Assembly: GCA_035356975.1 (NCBI GenBank)
Contig: DAORGW010000008.1
Span: 1-32,719 of the forward strand
Reading direction: 5' to 3'
DNA length: 32,719 nt
From: STF1-138 sp035356975
Lineage (GTDB): Bacteria > Patescibacteriota > Patescibacteriia > UBA1558 > S5-K13
A program made the translations under genes and the position numbers. Under the pieces are notes generated by a model. The model worked only from the letters and a program-made list of their open reading frames with translations, was not told the origin of the DNA and made no database searches. Positions 8,837-15,156 of this stretch are shown in pieces (the stretch's first letter is position 1; every line of letters starts with the position of its first letter).

Positions 8837-9631
8837 TTATTTAACTTTATATGTTAGGGTAACTGTTAATGTAACTTCTGATTCTCCCGGATTAATGGTT
8901 GGAGAAACTGCAATTTCTGGGGCCATTGATTTTGCCATCATATCACCAGCTCCCATGACTCTTGATTCATAAACTGGCATAGCATAGTCATTTTCATAGA
9001 TCCCAACTATTTTTCCCAAATTAACTCCTGATTCTTTTTCAATAGCGCGTGCTTTTTCTTTTGCTTTTTTAATTGCTTCAGCTCTAGCCATTGCTTTTAA
9101 AGCATCTGTATCATCAATTGTAAATGCTACGCTCCCCATTTGATTTGCACCTGAATTTGTAGCTTCTTTTATAACATCACCTATTTGATCAAGGTTTCTT
9201 ATTTTTACGGTAATCTGTTGATATAATTCATATCCAGCAATTTGTGGAACACCGCCCTCTCTTGGATAAACATAAGAAGGATTTAGAGAATATGAAGTGG
9301 TTTTTATATCTCTTTCTTCTATTCCCAATTTCTTCATTCTATCAATAATGCTGTTCATTTTATCAGTACCCTCTTTTACTGCATCCTGAGCTTCTTTCTT
9401 TGCTTCAGTTTTAATTCCTAAATTAATAGTTGCTATATCTGGTTTTGCAAAAACACGCCCTTCTGCGCTTACACTTACTAAATTATTATCATTTGGAATT
9501 TTATCTTTTAAAATTGCTAGGATTCCCATTACAATTACGCCAGCAAGTAAAACAAAAGTTAAAAATTTGTTCCAAAATTTTGATTTGCAATTACAGTTTT
9601 CCCCGCAATTACACTTTGTTTCATTTTCCAT
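8837..9631 (-). CDS. SIMPL domain (DUF541) membrane-anchored protein
   Basis: A 264-aa protein with a cysteine-rich N-tail (KCNCGENCNCKSKFW), one transmembrane helix at residues about 23-41 and an extracytoplasmic SIMPL/DUF541 domain. The domain opens with VSVSAEGRVFAKPDIA, followed by a helix with repeated Lys/Glu. The ITVKIRNLDQIGDVI and AIKKAKEKARAI segments are typical of the family, and the chain ends in a final beta strand (VTLTVTLTYKV). SIMPL proteins form oligomers in the cell envelope and are loosely tied to oxidative stress; the exact role here is unknown. The four closely spaced cysteines before the helix would face the cytoplasm and could bind metal. Confidence 0.88.
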   Translation of the reverse strand: MENETKCNCGENCNCKSKFWNKFLTFVLLAGVIVMGILAILKDKIPNDNNLVSVSAEGRVFAKPDIATINLGIKTEAKKEAQDAVKEGTDKMNSIIDRMKKLGIEERDIKTTSYSLNPSYVYPREGGVPQIAGYELYQQITVKIRNLDQIGDVIKEATNSGANQMGSVAFTIDDTDALKAMARAEAIKKAKEKARAIEKESGVNLGKIVGIYENDYAMPVYESRVMGAGDMMAKSMAPEIAVSPTINPGESEVTLTVTLTYKVK

Positions 9632-9648
9632 GTTGTTATAATTAATTA

Positions 9649-9888
9649 TTAATTATTTATAGGTAATTTTTCTTGAGCCAATTTTTTACTCATTTTACTG
9701 AATACAAAAATATAAAGAATTTCTAAAATTCCCAAGGTGTTCATTAATAACAACGCAATAAACCAAATTTTTTGACTTGATCTTGCTGATTTCCATAAAG
9801 CTACAGCTTTCCATGGCAAAACCCACAGCATTAAAATTATAAAAATCCAAGTGTTTTGTTGTATCATTTGTAGTGTTTGCTGATCCAT
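9649..9888 (-). CDS. DUF5652-like small membrane protein
   Basis: A 79-aa protein with two hydrophobic helices. It shows the pattern W-x-LPWKAVALWKSAR, then WFIALLLMNTLGILEILYIF, which I associate with the small DUF5652 family widespread in Patescibacteria. It lies 17 nt upstream of the SIMPL start on the same strand and 30 nt downstream of the DedA gene, so the three may be co-transcribed. Function unknown. No SD. Confidence 0.7.
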   Translation of the reverse strand: MDQQTLQMIQQNTWIFIILMLWVLPWKAVALWKSARSSQKIWFIALLLMNTLGILEILYIFVFSKMSKKLAQEKLPINN

Positions 9889-9918
9889 AAAATCAATATT
9901 AATTATAAATTATAATAA

Positions 9919-10509
9919 TTATAACAGTTTTTTTCGTTTTTTAACATAGAAATAAATAAAAAATCCGACGGGAATTACAAGAAGCAAACTTAAGTAATTT
10001 GTAAGATCTGATACATACTTCCAGCTATTATAAAATACATAACCAATTCCCGTAAATAAAAATATATATATAGCCTCTCCAGCTAGATCATATAATATAA
10101 ATTTTTTGTAATTGATTTTAGAAAACCCAGCAATTAAATTTATGAGTGGCCCAAAACTTGATAAAAAAAATCTACTTATAAAAACTGTTTTTCCTGAATT
10201 ACGTTCAAATAATTTTTCAGCCCTTATAAAAGCACGTGAATTTATCATTTTTTTAAATCCAAACTTTATCAATATATCTTTACTAAAAAAATATGCCAGT
10301 AAATAAGCAATAATATCCCCAAAAACAGAACCCAAATAAGCGGACAAAAAAACCAATTTATAGTCTAAAAATCCTTTTGCCACAAGCGAGCCAGATGCTA
10401 TAAGAGAGGGCGTTGCCGGGGTTAAATTCGTAAGAGAAGCAAAAAATGTCATTGCAAAAAGTGCAATATATTTATGTAAAAATATAAAAGATAAAACTTG
10501 ATCTAGCAT
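9919..10509 (-). CDS. DedA family membrane protein
   Basis: A 196-aa polytopic membrane protein of the DedA/SNARE-associated (VTT) family. Known members flip or transport undecaprenyl phosphate or phospholipids. Visible signs are the re-entrant-like N-terminal region with TPATPSLIASG, a G-x-x-x-GD-I element (LGSVFGDIIAYLLAYFF), and ISRFFLSSFGPLINLIAG, which corresponds to the family F-x-R-(F/Y)-x-P-x(n)-x-A-G motif. Length is typical. If it recycles undecaprenyl phosphate it would serve the polysaccharide genes to its left, but that is inference. The start ATG lies 6 nt from an extended -10 box, suggesting a leaderless mRNA. Confidence 0.85.
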   Translation of the reverse strand: MLDQVLSFIFLHKYIALFAMTFFASLTNLTPATPSLIASGSLVAKGFLDYKLVFLSAYLGSVFGDIIAYLLAYFFSKDILIKFGFKKMINSRAFIRAEKLFERNSGKTVFISRFFLSSFGPLINLIAGFSKINYKKFILYDLAGEAIYIFLFTGIGYVFYNSWKYVSDLTNYLSLLLVIPVGFFIYFYVKKRKKLL

Positions 10510-10515
10510 AATATA

Positions 10516-10521
10516 ATTATA
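10516..10521 (-). promoter_or_regulatory. Extended -10 box giving a probably leaderless DedA mRNA
   Basis: TGA-TATAAT on the minus strand ends 6 nt before the DedA ATG, so transcription would start at or next to the start codon. No good -35 is visible 17 nt upstream. Confidence 0.45.
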
Positions 10522-10579
10522 TCACAAAAATAAAAAATTTATTTATTAATGTTATATGTAGGTATTTTTTATAAATAAA

Positions 10580-10608
10580 TAAGCGGAAGTTAATTATTCT
10601 CCCGCTTA
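10580..10608 (-). terminator. Terminator of the 53-aa ORF
   Basis: Perfect 7-bp stem TAAGCGG / CCGCTTA (10580-10586 and 10602-10608). On the minus strand it is followed by ATTTATTTAT, which is T-rich but not a pure U-tract. It lies 18 nt past the stop of the small ORF. Confidence 0.5.
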
Positions 10609-10625
10609 TACAGACTCAATTCTAT

Positions 10626-10787
10626 TTAACTAGCATTTTTCAATACTAGCAATTGCTCAACACAGGTTTTAAGCCACGGCTCGTATGAGTCACAGCTTTC
10701 TCCGTTGTTGAATGCTCGAGTTGCTTCTTTCACAACCCTGAGGTATTCCTCAAACAATGTGTTGAATTTTGATTTAGGGTTTTTCAT
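10626..10787 (-). CDS. 53-aa cytoplasmic orphan protein, SD-led
   Basis: A short gene of 53 codons plus TAA. AAGGAAGG lies just upstream of the ATG at 10787, a near-consensus promoter lies 30 nt further up and a hairpin follows the stop. The product is soluble and mostly helical, with two Cys (C32 and C42), an SYEPWLK segment and a C-terminal amphipathic helix. No family is recognised. The full set of signals (promoter, SD, ORF, terminator) is the main reason to call it real. It diverges from the 128-aa gene at 10903, and the two promoters sit 7 nt apart. Confidence 0.6.
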   Translation of the reverse strand: MKNPKSKFNTLFEEYLRVVKEATRAFNNGESCDSYEPWLKTCVEQLLVLKNAS

Positions 10788-10817
10788 TTTTCCTTCCTTA
10801 TATTTTTTTGCTTCATA

Positions 10818-10846
10818 ATTATAAACAAAAAAATCATTTTAGTCAA
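10818..10846 (-). promoter_or_regulatory. Promoter of the 53-aa ORF
   Basis: TTGACT (10841-10846) and TATAAT (10818-10823) on the minus strand with a 17-nt spacer. This is a very good sigma70 match. Confidence 0.65.
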
Positions 10847-10853
10847 GATTCTC

Positions 10854-10881
10854 TTGCAATTTTTATAAAAAGTGTTAAATT
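10854..10881 (+). promoter_or_regulatory. Promoter of the 128-aa gene
   Basis: TTGCAA (10854-10859), 16 nt, TAAATT (10876-10881), followed by AGGAGG and the ATG at 10903. It is divergent from the promoter at 10818-10846. Confidence 0.45.
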
Positions 10882-10902
10882 ATTGTATTAAAAGGAGGAA
10901 AA

Positions 10903-11289
10903 ATGAATATTATTAGTATAAAACAGATAGAAGATTATGTACGTAAAAACGATTACGTACTGCTCTTTTTTACGGCAATCGGCAAAAACTATGTTAGTAT
11001 TTGTCTTAAACACAAAACTGGCAATAGAAAAAATAAACCAGATAAACCACTAATTGGTCGTATATATGAGCAAGAGAGCCTTAAAGCACTCTATAACATA
11101 TATCAAATAATAAAATCAATGAGATTTAGATACTTAAATGATTTTAAGACGAGATATAAGTGTTATTATCTGTTTATAGAAGGGCTGGAACCACAGCTTG
11201 GATTAAGTGGTCTCAACTGTAAGTTTTTTGATGAAGTAGTAGAAAGATACAAAAAACAGTATGAGATAATTAAAAACATATTTCAATAG
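10903..11289 (+). CDS. 128-aa orphan protein, SD-led
   Basis: A basic soluble protein of 128 aa with a strong SD (AGGAGG, 5 nt before ATG). The N-terminal half has beta-strand character (DYVLLFFTAI, NYVSICLKHKTG) and the C-terminal half is helical. A Lys/Arg-rich segment near residues 36-46 could bind nucleic acid. It has four Cys, none arranged as a zinc motif. I do not recognise the family. It is monocistronic: its own promoter lies upstream, and a perfect terminator, shared with uvrC, begins a few bases after the stop. Confidence 0.65.
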   Translation: MNIISIKQIEDYVRKNDYVLLFFTAIGKNYVSICLKHKTGNRKNKPDKPLIGRIYEQESLKALYNIYQIIKSMRFRYLNDFKTRYKCYYLFIEGLEPQLGLSGLNCKFFDEVVERYKKQYEIIKNIFQ

Positions 11290-11296
11290 TCTACAC

Positions 11297-11319
11297 AAAA
11301 GGAGCTTCATGCTCCTTTT
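11297..11319. terminator. Bidirectional terminator between the 128-aa gene and uvrC
   Basis: Perfect 9-bp stem AAAAGGAGC / GCTCCTTTT with a 5-nt loop, followed on the plus strand by TTATTTTC. Its right arm touches the uvrC stop codon. The A-rich left flank also supplies a short T-tract to the minus strand. Confidence 0.8.
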
Positions 11320-12479
11320 TATTTTCTATTTTTCATTCCAACTTTCCTTCCTCTATTTGCAAATCTATGTGCTTCTTCTCTAACTTTTAAAAGTGTTGAC
11401 TTAATGTTTTCTGCTAATATTTTCTGATTTTTATTTAAAGAATTTGAAAAAACTAATCTACCATTATCATATTTTGAAATTCCTATAATTGGAATATTAA
11501 TATTATTTTGTCTGAAAAATCTATTTATAAAATCAACTTGTGGTTTTCCCCCGTCAATCATTATAAGATCAGGTTTTTGCCACTCATTGTGATGTAGTCT
11601 TCTCTCTAACATCTCAAGTAATGCTCTTTCGTCGTCTCCAGGGGACGCATTTTTTATCTTAAATAATCTGTATTCATTTTTATTTGACATAGAATCTTCA
11701 AAAACAACCATTGCTCCGTATGTTTCACGACCCGCAAAGTGTGAAATATCATATCCCTCAATTCTACTAATTTTTATATTTAAATCATTTTCATTTACAA
11801 GAAGTGATACATCTTGAATGTGTTTTAGAGCTTTTACTGATTCAGGATTATCTTTTGATAATTTTTTAATTAATTTATTTTTTTCACCGCTCAAAAGTAA
11901 AATAATATTTGATATATTTTTTTTATAATCAACTTTACTAATTTCAGAAATACAAGTTCCAGGACATAATCCTATTTGATAATCAAAACATGGTTTTCCA
12001 TTGTTTGGCTTACATGTACTATATGGAAAAATTCGTCTAATAATCTTTAGTGCATTTTGGATTAAATACAATGACTGATATGGACCGAAGATTACAAACT
12101 CATTTATAGGAAATTTATCTAGTTCTCTTTCTCTTATAATTTTAATTGTTGGATAATCACTGAGTTTATTAATAACAATATAAATGAAAGATCTATTGTC
12201 TTTGTCTTTTATATTATATTTTGGCCAGAATTTTTTAATATTTTTTGCTTCCAATATAATTGCTTCAAGTAAATTTTCTGTTTCAATGTATTTGATATCA
12301 GAAGCAAGCGAAACCATTTCAGCAATTCTTGGGTCAATATTTTTTTGAAAATACTGAGAAACTCTGTTTTTCAAACTAGTCGCGCGACCAACATAAAGAA
12401 TCTTCTTTTTAGAATCTATAAAGAAGTAAACCCCTGGTTTCTTGGGAAAAGATTTAATTTTGTTTTTTAGTTTATTCAT
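11319..12479 (-). CDS. uvrC: UvrC, short form (nucleotide excision repair nuclease)
   Basis: A 386-aa UvrC, compared with about 600 aa in E. coli. Present are the N-terminal GIY-YIG nuclease (GVYFF at 16-20, YVGRA at 29-33), the four-cysteine iron-sulfur cluster (C156, C164, C172, C176, spaced much as in E. coli), and the RNase H-like nuclease domain with GYDISH (D244), MIDGG (D309) and REEAHRFA (H371). The two C-terminal helix-hairpin-helix motifs are absent, and the UVR motif region after residue 200 is shortened and degenerate. Both catalytic centres look intact, so dual incision should be possible, but DNA binding and contact with UvrB must differ from the textbook enzyme. A -10 box lies 8 nt from the start. 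Confidence 0.93.
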   Translation of the reverse strand: MNKLKNKIKSFPKKPGVYFFIDSKKKILYVGRATSLKNRVSQYFQKNIDPRIAEMVSLASDIKYIETENLLEAIILEAKNIKKFWPKYNIKDKDNRSFIYIVINKLSDYPTIKIIRERELDKFPINEFVIFGPYQSLYLIQNALKIIRRIFPYSTCKPNNGKPCFDYQIGLCPGTCISEISKVDYKKNISNIILLLSGEKNKLIKKLSKDNPESVKALKHIQDVSLLVNENDLNIKISRIEGYDISHFAGRETYGAMVVFEDSMSNKNEYRLFKIKNASPGDDERALLEMLERRLHHNEWQKPDLIMIDGGKPQVDFINRFFRQNNINIPIIGISKYDNGRLVFSNSLNKNQKILAENIKSTLLKVREEAHRFANRGRKVGMKNRK

Positions 12480-12487
12480 GGATTAAT

Positions 12488-12493
12488 ATTATA
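12488..12493 (-). promoter_or_regulatory. -10 box next to the uvrC start
   Basis: TATAAT on the minus strand ends 8 nt before the uvrC ATG, consistent with a leaderless transcript. No clear -35 element. Confidence 0.4.
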
Positions 12494-12516
12494 ATAAATA
12501 GAGGTTTTTGACTATA

Positions 12517-12544
12517 TTGACATATAAATTAGAAGTAATAAGAT
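12517..12544 (+). promoter_or_regulatory. Upstream promoter P1 of the NYN1 leader
   Basis: TTGACA (12517-12522), 16 nt, TAAGAT (12539-12544). A transcript from here would include GTGGGTGT at 12571-12578, which can pair with the left arm of the downstream terminator. Confidence 0.5.
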
Positions 12545-12555
12545 AAAAACATCAG

Positions 12556-12583
12556 TTGACATACAAAATAGTGGGTGTATAAT
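12556..12583 (+). promoter_or_regulatory. Downstream promoter P2 of the NYN1 leader
   Basis: Consensus TTGACA (12556-12561) and TATAAT (12578-12583) with a 16-nt spacer. The start point should be near 12590, which leaves GTGGGTGT outside the transcript. Confidence 0.7.
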
Positions 12584-12589
12584 GTAGTT

Positions 12590-12662
12590 AATGATAGAAA
12601 TATCAGATTGTATTACTTAAAACACCCACCCTGTCTTTCGCAAGAAAGCACGGTGGGTTTTT
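12590..12662 (+). ncRNA. Short leader RNA or attenuator ending in a GNRA-capped terminator
   Basis: From the P2 start to the T-run is about 73 nt. It ends in a strong hairpin: ACCCACC (12624-12630) pairs with GGTGGGT (12652-12658). Inside it an extra stem CTTTC/GAAAG is closed by a GCAA tetraloop, and TTTTT follows. It may be a small RNA with its own terminator, or a leader that attenuates the NYN gene whose ATG is 22 nt downstream. The two readings are not exclusive. I do not recognise the RNA family. Confidence 0.55.
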
Positions 12663-12684
12663 ATAATAAGTTTCTTAAAAATAT

Positions 12685-13236
12685 ATGAAAAGCGATTTAA
12701 AACTCAATAGAGTTGCTATTTTTATAGATGGCAGTAATCTTTACCACAAATTAAAAGAAATAAATATTCAAAACACTATTAATTTTGATTATTTTGGTTT
12801 ATGTAAATTTCTTTCTGAAAACAATCAATTAGTTTTTTATGCTTATTATGTGGGTGTTATTAGAGTTAAGCCCGGAGATGAAAAAGCTAAAACTATGAGA
12901 AGTAATCAAGTTATTTTATTTAATAATTTACAAAAAAATAAATTTACAATAAAACATGGTTATCTTATGGAAAGTGGTGGAAAATATCATGAAAAAGGCG
13001 TTGATGTACATATCGCTACGGATTTATTAATTGGTGCTTACGAAGATTTATATGATACAGCTATTTTAATATCTTCTGACACTGATTTAATTCCTTCAAT
13101 AAATAAAATTAGACTATTGGGTAAAAAAATAGAATATATTGGTTTTAAACACAAACCAAGTTATGGGTTAATCAAAACTGTTGATAGTTACAAATTATTA
13201 TCAAAAGAAGAATTGGCAAATTTTATAAAATTATAA
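12685..13236 (+). CDS. NYN-domain (LabA/DUF88-like) putative RNase
   Basis: A 183-aa protein that is almost entirely a NYN domain, a PIN-like metal-dependent RNase fold. The acidic residues expected to bind the metal are visible: IDGSN (D15), KGVDVHIATD in the middle, and SSDTDLIP near residues 130-137. The fold ends with the GKKIEYIGF strand. Known relatives degrade or process RNA, but substrates are mostly unknown. It follows a leader with tandem promoters and a terminator-like hairpin, so expression may be attenuated. No SD precedes the ATG. It marks the left end of an accessory island that has a second, different NYN gene at its right end (18926). Confidence 0.88.
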   Translation: MKSDLKLNRVAIFIDGSNLYHKLKEINIQNTINFDYFGLCKFLSENNQLVFYAYYVGVIRVKPGDEKAKTMRSNQVILFNNLQKNKFTIKHGYLMESGGKYHEKGVDVHIATDLLIGAYEDLYDTAILISSDTDLIPSINKIRLLGKKIEYIGFKHKPSYGLIKTVDSYKLLSKEELANFIKL

Positions 13237-13256
13237 AAAGCTTCTTATAAAGAAAC

Positions 13257-13316
13257 GATCTCCGAACCTTGCGGAACGGAGTCTCGGAGCAATCTCCAAA
13301 AAGGAGAATACCATTA
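13257..13316. other. GC-rich structured stretch, function unknown
   Basis: A GC-rich stretch in otherwise AT-rich DNA between the NYN gene and the toxin-antitoxin pair. CTCCG (13260-13264) can pair with either of two CGGAG copies (13277-13281 or 13285-13289), and TCTCC (13293-13297) pairs with GGAGA (13303-13307). On the minus strand a small TTCTT/AAGAA hairpin and CTTTTT follow at about 13235-13252. It could be an RNA gene or an unusual terminator. The strand is undecided. The rest of 13237-13433 is AT-rich promoter DNA. Confidence 0.35.
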
Positions 13317-13401
13317 ATAAATTCATTATAGTAATAGATAATAAAAAAGTCAATATTAAGTATATTCTCCAATATTGCATAATTTTACAAAATATGATAA
13401 T

Positions 13402-13432
13402 GTAGGAATGTAAGAAATTAATACATTACTAC
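13402..13432 (+). promoter_or_regulatory. Inverted-repeat operator before the AbrB/RelE pair
   Basis: Arms 13402-13412 and 13422-13432 are 11 nt each with a single mismatch (GTAG-x-AATGTA / TACATT-x-CTAC) around a 9-nt centre. They begin directly after a GATAAT -10 box (13396-13401; TTGCAT -35 at 13375-13380, 15-nt spacer) and end 1 nt before the antitoxin ATG. An autorepressor bound here would cover the transcription start, and in RNA the same arms could form a hairpin that hides the start codon. Confidence 0.6.
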
Positions 13433-13433
13433 C

Positions 13434-13676
13434 ATGACTACAATAACAAAAGCAACAACAAAAGGTCAAATAACAATTCCAGCTGTCTGGAGAAATAGTT
13501 TTGGAACAAACATGTTTATAATTACCACAAAAGAAGATGTGCTAGAAATCAAACCATTTTTTGTAGATAGTATAAAAACAGAATCTGATTATACTGTTTT
13601 TGATGCAATAAAAGATAACAAAGGTAAGGGAATAAAAGCTAAAGACCTTGTTAAAGTTCTAAAAAGTACTCTTTAA
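13434..13676 (+). CDS. AbrB/MazE-type antitoxin (SpoVT-AbrB fold)
   Basis: An 80-aa protein with the swapped-hairpin DNA-binding signature at the N-terminus: ATTKGQITIPAVWRNSFG (residues about 7-24), followed by a second beta pair (MFIITTKEDVLEIKPF). The C-terminal 30 aa are Lys-rich and probably form the toxin-neutralising tail. It precedes a RelE-like toxin gene by 9 nt in the same direction, the usual antitoxin-toxin order. A near-perfect inverted repeat just upstream suggests autoregulation. There is no SD. Confidence 0.85.
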   Translation: MTTITKATTKGQITIPAVWRNSFGTNMFIITTKEDVLEIKPFFVDSIKTESDYTVFDAIKDNKGKGIKAKDLVKVLKSTL

Positions 13677-13685
13677 TCCTCTTTT

Positions 13686-13919
13686 ATGGATAAGATAAAA
13701 AAACTATTAATGAAAATTTCTCGTTTTGATAGAGAAAAATTATTACAAACAGTAGAAAAATTGATTTCTAATGATAAAAGTTTGAATATTGTAAAAATAA
13801 AAAATACTGATTTTTATAGAGTGAGATGCGGAAAGTTTAGAATAATATTTCATAAAGAAAAAAATGAAATTGTTGTTGATAGCATAAAGATGCGAAACGA
13901 AAAAACTTATAAATTATAA
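13686..13919 (+). CDS. RelE/ParE-family toxin
   Basis: A 77-aa basic protein with the RelE/ParE fold order: two N-terminal helices, then DFYRVRCGKFRIIFHKEKNEIVVDSIKMRNEKTYK. The Y-R-x-R-x-G-x-(F/Y)-R-I-x(F/Y) core and the last strand with Arg and Tyr are typical of RelE-type mRNA interferases. It is smaller than E. coli RelE (95 aa) but complete. AbrB-type antitoxins more often accompany MazF or PIN toxins, so the partner is somewhat unusual. Whether it cleaves mRNA on the ribosome cannot be told from the sequence. Confidence 0.85.
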   Translation: MDKIKKLLMKISRFDREKLLQTVEKLISNDKSLNIVKIKNTDFYRVRCGKFRIIFHKEKNEIVVDSIKMRNEKTYKL

Positions 13920-13930
13920 ATTACTTATAT

Positions 13931-13956
13931 AAAACCCCCTAAAGGGAGGTTTTTTT
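13931..13956. terminator. Terminator of the toxin-antitoxin operon
   Basis: AAAACCCCC, a TAAA loop, then GGG-A-GGTTTT with one bulged A and a run of seven T on the plus strand. It also overlaps the end of the convergent 52-aa membrane-protein gene. Confidence 0.75.
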
Positions 13957-14097
13957 AATTATCTTTATAATTCCAAAAACCACCAACACCACTCCCAATC
14001 CTTGTGCGCCAGGACTATCGTCATATCCACCATAAATAAATATAAAAATACCAAATAAAATTAGTGAAATTAAATATAGTAGTTTTTTGGTTTTCAT
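13939..14097 (-). CDS. 52-aa membrane peptide downstream of SppA
   Basis: A short gene (ATG at 14097, TAG at 13939-13941) encoding MKTKK followed by two hydrophobic segments separated by a GGYDDSPG turn, ending in a Lys-rich tail. It begins 11 nt after the SppA stop on the same strand, so it is probably the last gene of that operon. Its stop lies inside the bidirectional terminator. Small two-helix proteins of this kind are common in CPR genomes. No family or function is recognised. Confidence 0.6.
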   Translation of the reverse strand: MKTKKLLYLISLILFGIFIFIYGGYDDSPGAQGLGVVLVVFGIIKIIKKTSL

Positions 14098-14108
14098 AAA
14101 ATTATTAA

Positions 14109-15134
14109 TTATTCACACATTATAACTTCTTCACCAATTTTATCTTTTAGATATTTTATTGCTTCTGTTTCTCCGCCAAGTTCATCAATTAATTTATTTT
14201 GTAGTGCTGATTCTCCAAGCATTGTATTTCCATCTGCTAATTTTCTCACATCATCAACAGACAAATTTCTATTTATAGCAACGTCACTAATAAAATTTTC
14301 ATAAACAATATTTACATCTCTTTGTGGAAGTTCTTTTTCTTTTTGTGTTAGTGGTTTATCTGGGTCTCCTAAATCCTTGTATTGTCCTGCTATAATTTGA
14401 TTATATGTATATCCTTCTTTTTGATTATACTTAACATTATCTAAAAATGATGAAGTTACACCAATACTTCCTACGTCAGAATATTTTGAAGCAATTATAT
14501 GATTTGCTCCAGTTGAAGCTAAATATGCGGATGAAGCGCCTGTTTCTCTAATTAAAGCTGTAGATGTTTTTGTAAAATCTTTAAGTGCTTTCATTATTTC
14601 ATAACCAGCTGTTGGACTACCTCCACCTGAATCAATTTCAACTAAAATTGCTTTTATTTTTTCTTCATTTTGCGCATCTTTTATTTGTCTAGTAATCCAA
14701 TCAGATGGAACAATATCATAAATTAAATCCCCATTATAAAAAGCGTCTGATGGTAAATAAGTAACAAAACTTCCTTCTATTTCTATTCTTCTTACATTAC
14801 AATTTTCTGGTTCTTCTGATTCATCACTGTAATAATCAAAATTATCATTATTTTCATCAAGTTTGTTGGCTACTTTGTCAGATATTGAGTTTATTATATT
14901 TTCTTTTTCTGTATACATATCTGCTATTACCCCAATAACAAATATAAAAAAGCTAAATAATAAAATATCCCTTATTATTTTCCATTTAGATATGCTTATT
15001 AAACTTTTGATATTGTTTTGACTCATATTATTAGAATTATGTTGTTTATATTCTTTTATTTTTTTAGTCAAAAAGAGAATCATGGTTGTTACACTAAGTA
15101 AAATGAGACAAATTAGAATTGTATTTGTTAGCAT
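14109..15134 (-). CDS. sppA: SppA-like S49 peptidase
   Basis: A 341-aa membrane-anchored serine protease of family S49, expected to degrade signal peptides or membrane-associated proteins. Two N-terminal hydrophobic helices (residues about 3-22 and 54-73) precede a charged linker and the catalytic domain. The Ser/Lys dyad is visible: S201 in TGASSAYLAS and K253 in GQYKDLGDP. The 52-residue spacing equals that between S147 and K199 of Bacillus SppA. IDSGGGSP (168-174) corresponds to the conserved substrate-binding loop. It follows the D12 methyltransferase by 22 nt on the same strand, so it may belong to the same long transcript. Confidence 0.88.
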   Translation of the reverse strand: MLTNTILICLILLSVTTMILFLTKKIKEYKQHNSNNMSQNNIKSLISISKWKIIRDILLFSFFIFVIGVIADMYTEKENIINSISDKVANKLDENNDNFDYYSDESEEPENCNVRRIEIEGSFVTYLPSDAFYNGDLIYDIVPSDWITRQIKDAQNEEKIKAILVEIDSGGGSPTAGYEIMKALKDFTKTSTALIRETGASSAYLASTGANHIIASKYSDVGSIGVTSSFLDNVKYNQKEGYTYNQIIAGQYKDLGDPDKPLTQKEKELPQRDVNIVYENFISDVAINRNLSVDDVRKLADGNTMLGESALQNKLIDELGGETEAIKYLKDKIGEEVIMCE

Positions 15135-15156
15135 GCCTTGAATTTATTTTTTAAAA

